Part shown: positions 21,166 through 33,800 of the stretch, one piece after another
How the letters are laid out: each line of letters starts with the position of its first letter
How positions within the stretch are numbered: position 1 is the first letter of the stretch
Assembly: GCA_022579005.1 (NCBI GenBank)
Contig: MU401550.1
Span: 374 to 64,373 of the forward strand
Length of the DNA stretch: 64,000 bases
Direction of reading: 5' to 3'
From: Poronia punctata
Lineage: Eukaryota; Ascomycota; Sordariomycetes; Xylariales; Xylariaceae
Notes under the pieces: generated by a model
Told to the model about the DNA's origin: nothing
The model's database searches: none
What the model saw: only the letters and a program-made list of their open reading frames with translations
Position numbers and translations under genes: made by a program

Positions 21166-22739
21166 GGTCGATTCGTGCCACGTGCCTAAAGAATGGCCGG
21201 TTCCCGGTGATGAGACGCTCGTACGGTGCGGAGGGTATGGCGGGAGGTAGGTCTTGCCAGGAGACCGGGTTCAATCGTAAACGACTGCGAGGGCAAGCGC
21301 TTGAAGAGGAACTCGTCCTATCGGACTATAAAACAGAGGTCCTATCGCTCGGCCTTCCCTGGCGCATAGCGTTTCTACCGGGCAGGTTCCAACCAAACTG
21401 CGAGTGAACGGTTCAAGCCGACGACAAATTCATAAATAGTCGGAGTAGGACATTAGTCGCCTTCTGACTTTGCGATTACAGGATTTGAGTCGACCCTAGT
21501 CTAGCAGGATATTGTTATGGTCTTCTAAACTTGATGCAAAGTTTACGCGTATGTAGATGATTAGGTATGCCGACTGACAATCAAGCAGATCCACGAACTG
21601 AAGAGTCAGATCGGCTCCTACCAGGCTCAACGCGAGGGGCATTAGGGCCATGGGCCATGGGCCGCGACGGGGCGAGATGAGCAAAGCAACCCCAGTAACC
21701 TTGTTTAACCGATCTGGAGCTACTCAGCTGTAGACAGGGGAGTAAGCCATTTCCCGTTCAAGAGGAAGAGGCGTTAGCTGCCAACACGGCAACACCAATC
21801 ATCCTCTCCGAGATATCGACAGCTATTGGCTGACGAGTCCTAGCGCGCAGAAGCTGAATTCGGTCGGACCCCGGTCCCCAAGCCCAAAAACCGGCCATAG
21901 CGCTGCATAGGTAGTATTTACCATCTCAAGGGCCCAACTAATGTACAGACCCGGGATGTCATTGACCTACGGTGGTCTCTACTCTCTGGCCAGAAAAAGA
22001 TTATATACCTAGTTTCGGTGCGACGAGGAGTGATGAATACACGCACTTCCACGACAGAAATTGACCACCTTTGTGTGGGTGAAAATCGAGGTGGTCGTAC
22101 CTCCCTAACACGGTAACCATAATGCACGTGCTGCTAGGAAGTAGCCCAGCGCTCCTCGATCCTATTCGTCACCGATTACAGGCCCTAAACTACAAGGCGG
22201 AAACTGCAACGTTCAGTGGGGTACTGTACCTTCTGGGGTTGGGCTTGATGCTATTTTTGTATGCTATTCCTTACGCGATGTACCTAGAGATAGATATAAC
22301 AGATCTTCTCAACTTCGCTCATACAAGGACGTGTAAGAGTAAATACAACGATAGGTACTAAGTATGGATCACTGCAAATTCGCTTAGTACATGCTCTGTA
22401 CTCGCCTCTTCAGCCTCAATGCCATATTCCACGACGAGCCAATTCAGCCGAACACTAGCGGCGCATAACAGACATAGGACGAGATGGATTTCCAACAGCC
22501 GCACATAAATCCTATCCCGTGATACTGTTTATGCTCTGACTACGGAATGCCAGAATGGTAACCTGTTTGAGGTAAGACGACATTATCTCCTGGCTGTCTA
22601 GATACGCTTGACTCTGGTGAAATCCTTTGCCCTTCCCCACGAAACAAGCACATACAACAAACATGCTTCCATACCCCTATCAAAACCATCCTCATTGGGT
22701 TATACTCGTCGGCCTCCAGGCTACCTACTTACCTCCTCA
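21166..22739. other. intergenic, no gene recognised
   Basis: Upstream of the WW-protein gene and downstream of the methyltransferase gene. Short open stretches on both strands show no family or splice-consistent continuation. Nothing else was noted. Confidence 0.6.
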
Positions 22740-23647
22740 TCATACACGACACAAAATCTCCCCAGACGGTATAATAATAAACGCATCCTCCACCTCAGCC
22801 CACCCCCTCCAAGTCTCCGCAATCATCTGCAAATCCTCATCCGTAGCAATGCCCCTCTCCCTCGCCGTAGTCGCCAACGAAGAACGCAACGTCCTCTCCG
22901 CCCACGTCTCTCCCCAGAAAACCGCATCCGCACCCTGATAATTCCACACATCCCACGTAAAAACAACATCAACCAGCCCAGCCATGCGCGCCCAGGTTTT
23001 CAGATATCTCCCCGCATTCGGCTCCGCCCCATTAGCTTTGGCAGTCGCCTGATATACCTCGCCCCATTTATCCAGACCGGGCAATTCGGGATACCAAGCA
23101 AAAGATCTATAATCCGCCTCACGAGCAGCGACGATACCACTGCCCTTTTTAGCAACGCGCGCCATCTCGCGCAATACTCCCGTCGGGTCGCCCACGTGTT
23201 GCAATACCTGGTGACAGAAGACAATGTCGAACTCTCCGTCTGCAAACGGCAGTTCGTTGGCATCGTGTTTCTGAAACGTCAAGTTCCTTTCTACCCCTCG
23301 CTCCTGCGCCAGGGATCGAGCTTGCTCTAACACGGCTTCCGATGTGTCGATTGCTGTTACTGAGCCCTCTGGCACTAGTTGAGCAAAGTCAACTGTTATC
23401 GAGCCTGGTCCGCACCCGACGTCTAGGATCCGGTGGTAAGGCTTGATGTACGGTAGCAGAAAGGCTGCTGAGTTCTGGGCTGTGCGTCGCGCATGGGAGG
23501 CTACCACTGAGGCGTGGTGGCCGCTGTTGTTTGTGTGGTTAGTATTACACTAGGTTAGGTAAAGTAGGTAGCTTTCCGGAGCTTGCCGGATGGGAGGGTT
23601 CCGGATACGGTGGGTGCGTACTGGGTATAAACGGCTTGCTCCGGCAT
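22740..23647 (-). CDS. class I SAM-dependent methyltransferase (UbiE/COQ5-like)
   Basis: Two exons, 23647-23622 and 23523-22740, 269 aa. The 26-nt first exon (MPEQAVYT plus two bases) is joined across a 98-nt intron (GTACGC donor) to give THGHHASVVASHARRTAQN, a junction typical of this fungal subfamily. Motif I is ILDVGCGPGS (about 42-51), motif post-I ends VTAIDTSE, then HDANELPFADGEFDIVF (motif II) and HVGDPTGVLREMARV (motif III). The later AREADYRSFAWYPELPGLDKW and the Trp-rich tail are common in small-molecule methyltransferases of filamentous fungi. Substrate cannot be read from sequence. The large exon alone has no ATG in the expected place, which supports the two-exon start. Confidence 0.85.
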
Positions 23648-24574
23648 TGCTTCGGTAGGTTAGGTAGATGGCGGGGAACGTTCAGAACAAGATCGGCGTA
23701 AGCACTCGGTGTGCTTTTTCCGCTTCGAATCCCTTGTAAGTCTCGAAATGAAAAGGCGTTTCGCGGATTAAGAGGCGAAGATATAACGAGGTTGGTCTTC
23801 AAAAATGATGTTTTGCCTGAAGGCGCCGTCCATAGCAGGATACCAAGTTACATAAGTGGGTGGAGCCGATGTCGGTGCGGGGAATTCCGGAGGTCTGGGG
23901 AAGGTAAGGCTTAGGAGCACAACGTAGGTCAAGTATTACATTAGGCATCTTAAGTGATATGACCCGGACCTAAATTCGTTAAGAAACTTGGTATTGCCAC
24001 GCCGATACCTGCCCAAATCGCTATGATACGCCATTGAAGTAGACAAGACAAGACAAGTTGAGCCACCACACCCGGCTTCAGCTTCACTTGATATACAAGA
24101 CCTGTTCCCTCCAATAGCTACGAGTTTATACGATTGTATCTTATATCTGTGCTCGAGCGTTTGCACCTTATGCCTGACACATGCCGGCCACATCCGATGA
24201 AGCGGCTTATCAATATCACCTGATGGGGGGTGGCATTTTCGGGAGATGTAGGCGATCATGAGACTCTCAGGAAGCTGGCCTAAGTCGTCAGATGATTATC
24301 GAGGCATGAAATGGATAGTTTTGCTGTCAAGGCCGAGGGCATTATTCGGATGAAATAGATGCGTACCGGGTATTGATACTCGTACAGAGCCGGGCTCAAA
24401 AAGCCAGTTGGGTAATAATCAACATGCCATCGGCACACATATCCGGGAAACCGGCGACTAGTCTAGCGGACGCCGGCTTGCACGGGGCAGTACTTCTGTA
24501 ACTCTAATGCCATCTTTAATACAAAAGTATACAATGTATGATATAACAAAGCCCTGCTGTCCAACCTAAGTCCA
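23648..24574. other. intergenic, no gene recognised
   Basis: Upstream of the methyltransferase and downstream of the carrier gene. It contains a short (ACAAG)n stretch near 24,040-24,057 and TAGGT motifs near 23,655. No coding sequence was recognised. Confidence 0.6.
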
Positions 24575-25650
24575 TTACTGTATTTCCGCATGACCACCGA
24601 CCCACCTAGGAAGGTAGAACTTCGTATTTTCATAAACGAGGAAGGTAACCCAAGTAGCCGGCATAACCCTCACCACCCCGGGGATAATCCCCCGATAAAA
24701 CCCCCGCGGTCCTTCCTCCCTCCACGTCCTCCTAGCCACACCGCGAATCCCTCTCCCGAACCGCTCGTCGGCGTCGTAATTCTGCAGCCGGCTCCGGATG
24801 ACTTGGTAAGGATAAGTTACCGCGCCCGCGACCAATTTCGACACACTCGACAGGACCAACGTGGCTTCGTTCGTCATCAACGCATTCGCATTCCCATTCC
24901 CATCATCATCACCATCCCGTAAACGACTCGAGATATACATCTTCTTAAGCGGATCATATACAGCGAACTGCACGGCCCCGTGCGAGACGCCGAACAAGCC
25001 GATGCCCAAACCACGATAAAACCCCGTCCAGCCCTCCGTGCGCAGGAGATGTGCCGCGCCCGCCCACATGCTCGGGTACGCGCCGACGGCGCCGCGATCC
25101 GAGGATAACATGCGGGTTTTCAAGACCCAGACGGGATTGGTAAGGACCTGGGTGCACATGCCCGCCAGACCCGAGGCGACGAAGTAATCCCGAGGCGAGA
25201 GGGCGGCGCGGTCCCCGGCCCGTCGTCCCTTGAGGCGCAAGATGGCGCTCTCTATCCGGCTCTTGAAGAAGAAGAACGAGGCCCAGCTGGAGGCGTTGCC
25301 GAGAAGGTTTGGCGTGAGGCCGCGGTAGAGAGAGGCGAGTGGATCGGGTGTCCTCGTCAACCCGCGGATCACGGACATGGTGGTGAGGTTTTGCGATGTT
25401 GCTGCATTGCTGCGGTGTACTGTTGCCGTGTCAGACACACAACGTATATACGCGACGGGAAAAGTTAAGTAGATAAGATGTATAGGAAGGGAAGGGCTGC
25501 GTTTTATTTATTTATTTCATCTTACTTACTCTGCATGCGAGTTTTCACAATATCTAAAGGATGGACTGTGAGTGTGGCTACCGATCCGCCGGCTAAGCCG
25601 CCAATCGTCTCAACCAAGGCCGGAGAGAGGCCTGCATCTTGGCGCGTCAT
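24575..25650 (-). CDS. flx1: mitochondrial carrier, Flx1/folate-FAD-NAD type (SLC25)
   Basis: Two exons, 25650-25530 and 25419-24575, 321 aa. The three SLC25 repeats carry signatures PLDIVKTRM (exon 1), PVWVLKTRM (second repeat) and PYQVIRSRL (third). Joining the exons in phase 1 gives KTRMQIHRSN. Features of the FAD/folate/NAD branch are the Trp in PVWVLKTR, the segment FGVSHGAVQFAVYDPLKKMY after helix 4, and NLLGNASSWASFFFFKS in helix 2. Such carriers sit in the inner mitochondrial membrane; Flx1 moves FAD and the mammalian relative SLC25A32 folate/FAD. Choice of FAD over NAD or folate is by resemblance. Exon 1 lies upstream of a TA-rich 110-nt intron; the second exon alone would lack helix 1. 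Confidence 0.85.
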
Positions 25651-26194
25651 AGAGGCTCATGGAGGATGAAGTTATTATGTATGAAGAGGGATATCTCGGT
25701 AAATAATTACATTGTCGGCTAGCTTGTAGTATAATGTTTACTTGGATCTTCCAAAATGACGAAAATGGGATTCTTTCAGTCTTGTTGGACTTTATGCCCC
25801 ACTCCTTTGATTCGGCCCACACATATGGTAAGTATAACTTTATCCATCATATGAAGCTATTCCAATAGCTGCATAATGCCTAATAGGGCGTTAGTTGGGA
25901 AGCAACTTGGATAGTAGAAGATATATACAGTACACACTGTACAGCAAAATTCACATATGAGGTTGATGGCATATGTCTAATCGCCAACACCGCGAGACTG
26001 TCAAGATAACCTATGCATCGTGAATAAAGTGACACTTATCCCCACCAACTCATCAACTTCATTACATGTTCTCATAGCCCCTTTCCCGTTTTAAAAAAAA
26101 AGTTGACCAGCCAGGTTGAATTCTACCTACTACCTAGCCTCAAAGAGTATCCAGCCACCCCTCACACCATCACACAGACAGAACAGTCCCAGCC
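25651..26194. other. divergent promoter region (carrier / urm1)
   Basis: About 545 bp between the carrier start (minus) and the urm1 start (plus). It holds ATATGT-rich sequence and a poly-A stretch (26,093-26,101). No gene. Confidence 0.6.
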
Positions 26195-26988
26195 ATGGCA
26201 ACAGCAACAGCAGCAGTCGTAACCATGAAGAATACCACCCCTACCGATATCGAGAACCAGACTACAGGGAAAAACAACAACAACAACAAAACCGAACCCG
26301 GTACAAGTAAACTGTCAATAATAGTTGAATTTTCGTAAGAATCCCATCCTGTCCTTTCCTTTCCCCGCCCTGTCCTTGCCCCTGTCCCTGCCTCTTCCAA
26401 AAAAAAAAAAAAAAAAAAAAGGCCCAGGCCAAAATTTATTATTCTAAAAATTTACTTACTTTCTTTCTTTCTTTTCCTAGTGGCGGATTAGAAATGCTCT
26501 TCTCCGACCAACGAAAACATATCCTCTCCATCCCTGATAAGGGAAAAAACGACCGACCAGCAAATATCTCACATCTCATCGATTACCTATGTGAGAACAC
26601 GATGAAGGATACGAGGAAAGAGTTGTTTGTGCTTGATGGGCATTTGTAAGGGTTTTTTATTTCCCCCCCTTTTTTTTTTTTCCTTCCCTGCTCAGACAAA
26701 AAGGAGGAGAGGGACTACCTACCTACCTACCCCTACCCCCTTACCCCCACTGTTGTACAGATCAGATCTTCGATAGGTTGCAGTTGGCCGGTGTCCGAAC
26801 TTTTTTTTTCTCTTTCTATGCATAGGTTCGTTGAACAGTGATAGAGAACTGACAGAAGTTAAATAAATAGGCGACCGGGTATCTTGGTCCTGATTAACGA
26901 TGCAGATTGGGAATTGGAAGGGGAGGAGGCTTATGAATTACAGGATGGGGATAACATCTTGTTTGTCTCGACTTTGCATGGTGGTTAA
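26195..26988 (+). CDS. urm1: ubiquitin-related modifier Urm1
   Basis: Three exons, 26195-26334, 26481-26645, 26871-26988, 140 aa. The beta-grasp fold begins [16 protein letters not shown] and continues [54 protein letters not shown], ending VSTLHGG with the obligatory C-terminal Gly-Gly. Urm1 is thiocarboxylated by Uba4 and donates sulphur for 2-thiolation of wobble uridines in cytosolic tRNAs; it also conjugates to proteins under oxidative stress. Compared with ~99-residue yeast Urm1, about 38 extra residues precede the fold (Thr/Ala-rich then an NNNNN run). A second in-frame ATG at 26225 would shorten this to 28. Both introns (146 and 225 nt) contain poly-A or poly-T tracts. Confidence 0.95.
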
Positions 26989-29240
26989 CCTAGGGGTTAG
27001 TTAGATGGGGATAGAACAAAGACACTAACTTTAACCTATATATGTGTGTGTGTGTGTGTCTGCTCTCCGTCTTGATTTACTTTGTCTCGGCTTCTAAATT
27101 GTCGATGGACTGACTTTCTGTACATGCAGGAGTAAGGATTGGACCTTGTATACTGCTCCTTTTCTCTTCTCCTTTCTGCCTTGGACTATCCACTTAGTCT
27201 ACCCTCTATCCATCTCCCACAAAAGAAAACTTCCTCGCACCTACTTCCTAGGGACTTGCAAGGTCGATTGCGGGAGGTAAGTAAGTAAGTAAGTAAGTCA
27301 GTAGATAGGTAGTAGGGGTAAGTAAGGTAGACAGACCCAACAAGAAGCATACCTTACATACAGGAGATACCAACCAACACTATGCGCCCCATTTCCCTCT
27401 TAACCTACCTACATACATGTACATAAAGCATGCACATCTCCGGAATCGATCTCTTCCAACCTTTAATATATTCTTATGTGCACTGGCAAAAAAAAAGCCC
27501 CCCCCTGCATATGTCATGCGGTCCGAGTTCTGCAGGGGAAAAAAAAAAACCAAAATGCAGGATGTATCTTAAAACTGCTTTTACTGACAATAGACTAGGT
27601 TAGATAGGTTAAGTATCCATATCCACATCACCTTAGGCAAGCGTTGTCTAGATACGTAGATAGGTAGATGATACGTTGCGTTTGCAAGAATCATATCATG
27701 AGTTAAGTTGAGTTGAGCTTATGGCCTGGCCGTGTGTGCGTTTGTATGTTTTATGCGCTGACGAAAGCACCTGCACTGGATCTCTTTCCATCTTCTTTGA
27801 TATTTGAGAAACTACTTTTTTTTCCCACTTGAATTGAATTCTTCCAAATAAAGCACGAGGTTGTCTAGTCTAGTATACATATACATATACATACGGTTAG
27901 ATAGAGGGGGGAGGAGACCTTTACTAAGCAATAATGACATTCCTTTACTTGTACAAGGAGGCACAAGTGACAACAGGTTGAGAAGAATGGAGAACGCCAC
28001 CAGTTCAACACACAATGCATTATTCGTTCAAAACAACAAGATCTCTTACATCCTATTTTGGTTTTCTTCCTCTTTTTATTTGTATTTTTTCGTCTCTTTG
28101 TCAATGTAAAGCTAACCTAAGATAGTCGAGTATATACTCGTATATATTTCCAAAAGCCACAATGATCAAGAGCGTATGTATCAAGATCTTGTGACCCAAC
28201 CTCGTTTGCCATCTTCCACACGCGCCTAGCACACCAGTTTCTTGTTTCCCCTTGCCTTGTCCAATATTATTGGACTACAATTGCACCATGTACACATCTT
28301 TTCTCCTACCCCCCACATTGTGCAATACTTTGGAGACAGAGAACAAGGCGTTTAACGAACCGGGCAAGGCTTAAAGGTTTGGGCCCGGGCATTGTTCAAG
28401 AAAACGTGGGACAACATAATCCAATCCAATCCCACCCAAGCAAACAGACAGAAAACCAAACGCAGAAACCAACAACAGTAACAATTGACACGGGGGGATG
28501 GAAACAGGGAACAATAAAACGCAAGCGCATAAAAGCAAAAAAGCCGACCATGGATTTCATATTGTTCCCGTTGGTAAAAAATTCAGACAGCCAAACCAAT
28601 GAACCAACCTCCCCCCACCTCTTGGGAAGTGTGGGCAAATAAAAAATCAAAAGACCTGGCCCAATCCAATCCAATCCAACCCATGACTTTGAGGATCTAA
28701 TAACCCCCTTTCGTGGTCACGTGCAACGCCTTGTGTTCAACCCATAACAGAAACGGATAGAAAAAGAAAAAAGCAAAAAAAAGAAAAGAGCAGAGAGAAA
28801 TCACTGACAGCCGCCACCCCTCCCTTTCGCTATGCCTTTTCTCTTGAGCTTCCCCTATCCCCCCCTCTTTTCAGATCAGCCCCCTCGTCAACCGTACACT
28901 GGTTAAGTAACCGGTTTTCGTGACACACCAGTGGTTTCCATGGGTACCTGAAATATGACGAGGATAAATAAAAGACAAAGAAACAGCATAACCCGGGAAA
29001 AAAGACAATTTGTCAAACAGACGTAGATCGCACTGGAAATCAAAAAGCCTCGCCATGTCTTTAACAATGATTGGTATCTCATAATTCAAAACAATTGCCG
29101 CCCAGATAGAATATTAGTTCCCCGTCGATTATTTTCGACAAGAACGGTGCCGAGTGTCTTGTCACAGGGCACCCCATCGTCTTTTTTTTTTGTGTATATT
29201 TTTTTGATTTTCTTTTGTTCAGTCGAGGGGCGTGTTTTCT
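26989..29240. other. 2.25-kb convergent intergenic region
   Basis: Lies between the 3' ends of urm1 and the C2H2 gene. It contains simple repeats (GTAA near 27,280-27,297), CT-rich and poly-A stretches, and two separate runs of CAATC-type pentamers (28,421-28,433 and 28,662-28,677). No coding sequence was recognised. Much of it is probably 3' UTR. Confidence 0.6.
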
Positions 29241-30839
29241 TTAGTATATGCGCTCCTGGAACGGGAGATTCCGGTGGTGGTCCTCGTACATGCCACCTGG
29301 CGAGCTGGCTGGAGTCATCGTGCCCTCGGAGATACTAGCTTGATCACCCATATCGTACATTTCATATCCGTGTTGAGCTCGGGCGACCATGAGTTCGTGG
29401 CCAAAGGTGTTCCGTTGCATACCAAAGTGGTGGAACTCCACGGGATGGGACATGCCCTGGTTAGACATGGCGTAAGGAGCATGTTGGATCTCGGCCGGTG
29501 CTTGGAGTGGGGTTTGACCCGGTAGACTGCCAGGTTGAGAGACAAGTTCGACCCTGCACTTCTTTCCGCGGCCTTTGATTCCCTTATTGCTATTCTTGTG
29601 CACGGTGGAGAAATAATCCCACAGTTCCCGATCGGCTTCGGTCATCTCTTTGACTGAACTCATAGTGGAAAACTTGAGTTCCAGCTCGCGGATTTCTTCT
29701 TTGTGATAGTTGTTTTGGTGCGTCTGGAATATTCATGTTAGTCGCCGGCAGACTGCCAAGTAGCGAGCCAACTCACCTTCAAATTTCCTCGGGAGCTAAA
29801 GGTCTTGCCGCAAGACTTGAAGATGCAGCGGAAGGTATTCCGTCTGAAATGCGTATCTTCATGAGCCTTGAGATTTCCCTTCTGAGGGAAGGCCCGGGTA
29901 CAGCCCGGTACCTTGCACTTAAAGGGACGCTCTCCCAGATGGCGACGCTCGTGAGTCTATTCGGACAGGACAACCATGGTCAGTATGCGTATTTTAATAA
30001 CAAGCGGACGAGAACAACATACTCGTAGGTTGCCCTTCTGTGTGAAGGACCCGCCACAGCCAGCAAAAGAACATTTCTTCATCCAAATACGTTAGTTACT
30101 TGTCCCAAATAAACCATCCCGGTATTCTTACGTGAGGTCTTTCGCCAGTATGTGATCTCTCATGGATACGCAAGTGAGTAGTTTGCGAAAACCGCTTGCG
30201 GCACTTCTTCCTGCGGCAAACATAAGGCCTATCTTTCTGATCCGTCTCATCGTCCTCCCCAACTCTTGCCTTGGCCCGACTTGTAGTTGCCCTGGTGCTC
30301 GTCTCCGGACCGGTCGTTGTGGGGGCGGGAGCTACAGCCGTCTGTGTCCCCTCAGATGGATCGGCCTTTTGCTGCATGACCTTCAACAAACGATCGATAC
30401 TCGTGGTAAAGGCGGGTTCTTGTGGGCGAGGTTCAACTGGGTTGGCAACAATGCTCTTCAAATCCTTTGTGCTGTCATAGTATTGTGGTTCGGTCTTGAT
30501 GACAGGACTCTGCATCTGTTTTATGGGCGAGTACGTGTTTTCTTCCACCGGCGCCGGTACCTCATGAGACGATCCGTAAGGTATTTGCAACATGGGCCGC
30601 TCCGGCATATATTGTTTCGAAGAACCCATTGGCGCACTTACAGCACCAGACGCATACGAGTCGTAGACGAAGCCATGGTGTACAGGGTACTGTGGAGCGG
30701 GCATGGTCGTCATGGGTGCAACTGAATAGGCCTGATGTATAGGATAGGGACTTGGCATAGCCTGCCAGGTCGGATGAGTCGGATGAGTCGGCCATCGCTG
30801 CCAATGTTGAACCTCGGGTTGTCTGGACGGATGACTCAT
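29241..30839 (-). CDS. C2H2 zinc-finger transcription factor, Azf1-like
   Basis: Four exons, 30839-30132, 30076-30023, 29956-29777, 29723-29241, 474 aa. The first ~200 residues are Pro/Gln/Tyr-rich and probably disordered. Four consecutive C2H2 fingers follow: [45 protein letters not shown] and CIFKSC..NLKTHQNNYH, joined by TGERP/LGERP linkers. The first finger has the HLRIH helix seen at the same place in Azf1-type factors. Two introns fall at the equivalent site, after GNLR and GNLK, so exon 3 encodes about one and a half fingers. The C-terminal ~160 residues have a basic [14 protein letters not shown] and Met/His-rich tail. It should bind DNA in the nucleus. The Azf1 label rests on finger order and linkers; target genes unknown. 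Confidence 0.85.
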
Positions 30840-33800
30840 GATCGAGATGTTGAATAATCCTCCTTTTGTAATGCTAGACCAGTATATATATGAGTATATA
30901 TCGATAGCTTGGTGATATCGTAGTGACAGGCAGAGACGTATGTGTCTGTAATCACAGCCTGATGGTGCCAACACAATGATTGTCGTCCGTATTGTCTTTT
31001 ATCGGCAATGCGTACAAGTGAAGCTAGGTTGAAAAAGACAAAACACCACCCAACAATTAAGAAAAGTTGATGATAGATCGGCCAACGATAGGATAACGTT
31101 GGTAAGTGCGGACCCAGAAGGACTATATATTGCAGTCTGGATCTCGGGAAGGGCATGGTCGACTGCCATGACCAGGGACACGAGGTGAATATGGGGACTT
31201 TCAAGAACGGGACAATGATGTGCAACCAGGGTTCGATCTCAGAGCCAATCGACTGGAATCACCCCTCAATACAGAGATCTGAGGATCTGGCTGGCTGTCT
31301 GAGGGCTGGTAGCCTGTTGGGTCCTGGAGACTACCTCGAGTACATTGTACAGTACCGCTCCATGCATGTGGGTACGGAATAAATGAGCTGGACTAGTCTG
31401 ACGAGGCTTGCTCCTTCAGAGACAATGACCCCCCTCCCCCCCCCCCCCCCCCTCTCCCGTCCCCTCCTCGAGGGGCCCTTGTAAGTTCCCAATATTGCTT
31501 AATTGGGGCTATAGTTCTCTGGGCAAAGCCCAAGAAGAGCAAATAGGGAAAGATAGGGTCGAGGTGACAGGTCGGGATCGGGACGGCGAGACACTTGACT
31601 TGTTCAAACAGAGACAGAGGAAGATCAGATCTAGCACGGATCTGGCATGGGCGAAGGCGAGGCGTGGCGGGTTGCATGAGCATACAGCGTCATCCCATAG
31701 CGGCAGAAGCAGCATACCACCTCCAGGGCCGTGACTAGCCCACGACTCCACGACTCCACGAGTCAAGGACGGGTAGTCTAGGTACAGACTGTATATCATT
31801 GTAACATGGCAGGTTTTTTGCAGGAGGTGCCATAGTATGTAGCAGCTAAGACGATGACGCTGCTGCTGTTGTCGTCTATCCCAATCGCCATATGTTCCTC
31901 TCTTTTTTTTTTTCGATTTCTCTCCCTCCCTATCTCTCTCAGTCTACATGTCTTATGTCAGCCCAGGTAGTACCTACTTGATTAGACCATACACTGATAT
32001 TTGGTTACGGCTGATATAACGGTAGACATGGACAAAGAACGATGAGCAAAACGGGGAATACCCGAAAAGAGACGGCGACCAGCCGCGCACAGGATGGGGA
32101 CGACGCGGAGAAATGGACTTTCGACAACTGCTCGTACCTCTTCAGCGCGGCAAACAGTGTCGACTTAGACTCCTTGTAATGTACTTGGCAAGTGGTTCGT
32201 TCGTCTTTGTTCGTCACTGATGAGATTTCAGAGGCCAACCCGTCATTTCTGGACGTGGTGTGTAATCCACCGGGAAATAGAGACAAGGGTCTTAGCGTAG
32301 GGGACGGGGGAGCTAAGAAGGTGTCGACTGCAGTAGCAGCGCGACTAATGGCAGTTTCCGGGGGGCTTAGTCTGGATGCTAGGTCGTTAGGCTACACAGC
32401 CAGACAGCCAGACAGCTACCTAGGTCCGGTAATTATGTGCTCACACATGTACATGCGACTGCTGTGCGGCATACATAAGTCAGGTAGGTCAAGCTAGGTA
32501 CCTACAGGCTACTACCTAGTTGCATCTACACTAGTACTTCCCGGGGAGAGCCTCTTCTAAGAATGTGCGATATACACTCACAAGCTGAGGATTAAGCACT
32601 GTGCAAACGACAAACCAGGCATAGCGTACCTTTTCGTTTGGACAAGCTTGGCTAGACCGAAGGGTTGGCCAAGCGCGAAAAGATGGAGCCCAGCGCCTTG
32701 GATACGACAGGGTAGATCCCTGCAGCTAACTTTTTGCTGCCGGCAAACCCGCTACATTTGACGCCCACACTCCTACGGGCTCTTCAGATGTACATACGAG
32801 TACACGAACGTATCGTACGTGTACGTGTACAGAGCGAGTCTTGAACACTCCAAAAACTAACACCGACGACGCTTGCGAGACCACCAACCAGAGCGTCAGG
32901 AAGCCAGCCTGCATGCCGATTATTACCTACATGACTTGCTGGAGATCTAGAGCATTGGGTCGCAAGAAGGCATCGGGGACACAGTGGACAGTATACAGGT
33001 ACCAGCCTATCGATTCTTTTCAAGTCGTTGTTCATTTCACCTTCCTATCCATAGGTAGGTAGCATTATACCTAGCCTAGCACTTTAGCTGGGCGATGGTG
33101 GGTTATATCTGCTGATACTGTGCGTGCTTATGCCATCACAGGATCTTCTCCGCGAGCATACGTGTACGTCTATCTTGGTAGGAGGTAACATCTTGCCTAA
33201 GGTCTGTCGAGGGGTACCTAGCTCAAAAGAAGTACGCATCGGGCGCCAGACTTATCCCTGGACACGGCACGTTTGAACAGAAATGAAGGGGATATCGATG
33301 ATATCATTATGGGAATCTGAGAAATACGTATGGACGATCAGGAAGACGGTGTTGTGAAGCTCAACTTTGCCCAAATGTCCCTTCTATTCTATTCGAATAC
33401 GTTCTGATGGCTTGTCGGGACCGGTCACTTGAACACCGTGTTCATCGACATTACCAATAATCTAATAACATGGCTGACTACGATCTTGATTACATATGTA
33501 CGTAATCCGGTAACGGCAAATACTTGATCTAGCCGGGCTCCATATAGGCGGTGGTTCAGGCCCCAGGGAAGCTTGGTAATATGTATCGTATGGTTTGCTG
33601 TATGTCGCTCTGTTTGTGATGGATGCTCCGGGATGGCCTGAGGTAGACGAGGATGTACCGTGGTAGGTTGAACTCAGGCGACGTGGTCCATGCATCGGTA
33701 CCATGCACCAGGAAACAGAACAGTTTTTTTTCTTTCAGTTGAGTCGATTCCGAGAGTCGAGAACCGCTTGAGAATCGATGGTTGGTAGATGATGATCAGG

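Noticed and set aside
22740..23507. Single-exon methyltransferase starting at 23,507
   Set aside because: That codon is GTG; a GT-AG intron with a short ATG-bearing exon upstream gives a family-like N-terminus.
31205..31245. tRNA-like GGTTCGATC box
   Set aside because: No A-box or acceptor/anticodon stems can be folded around it.
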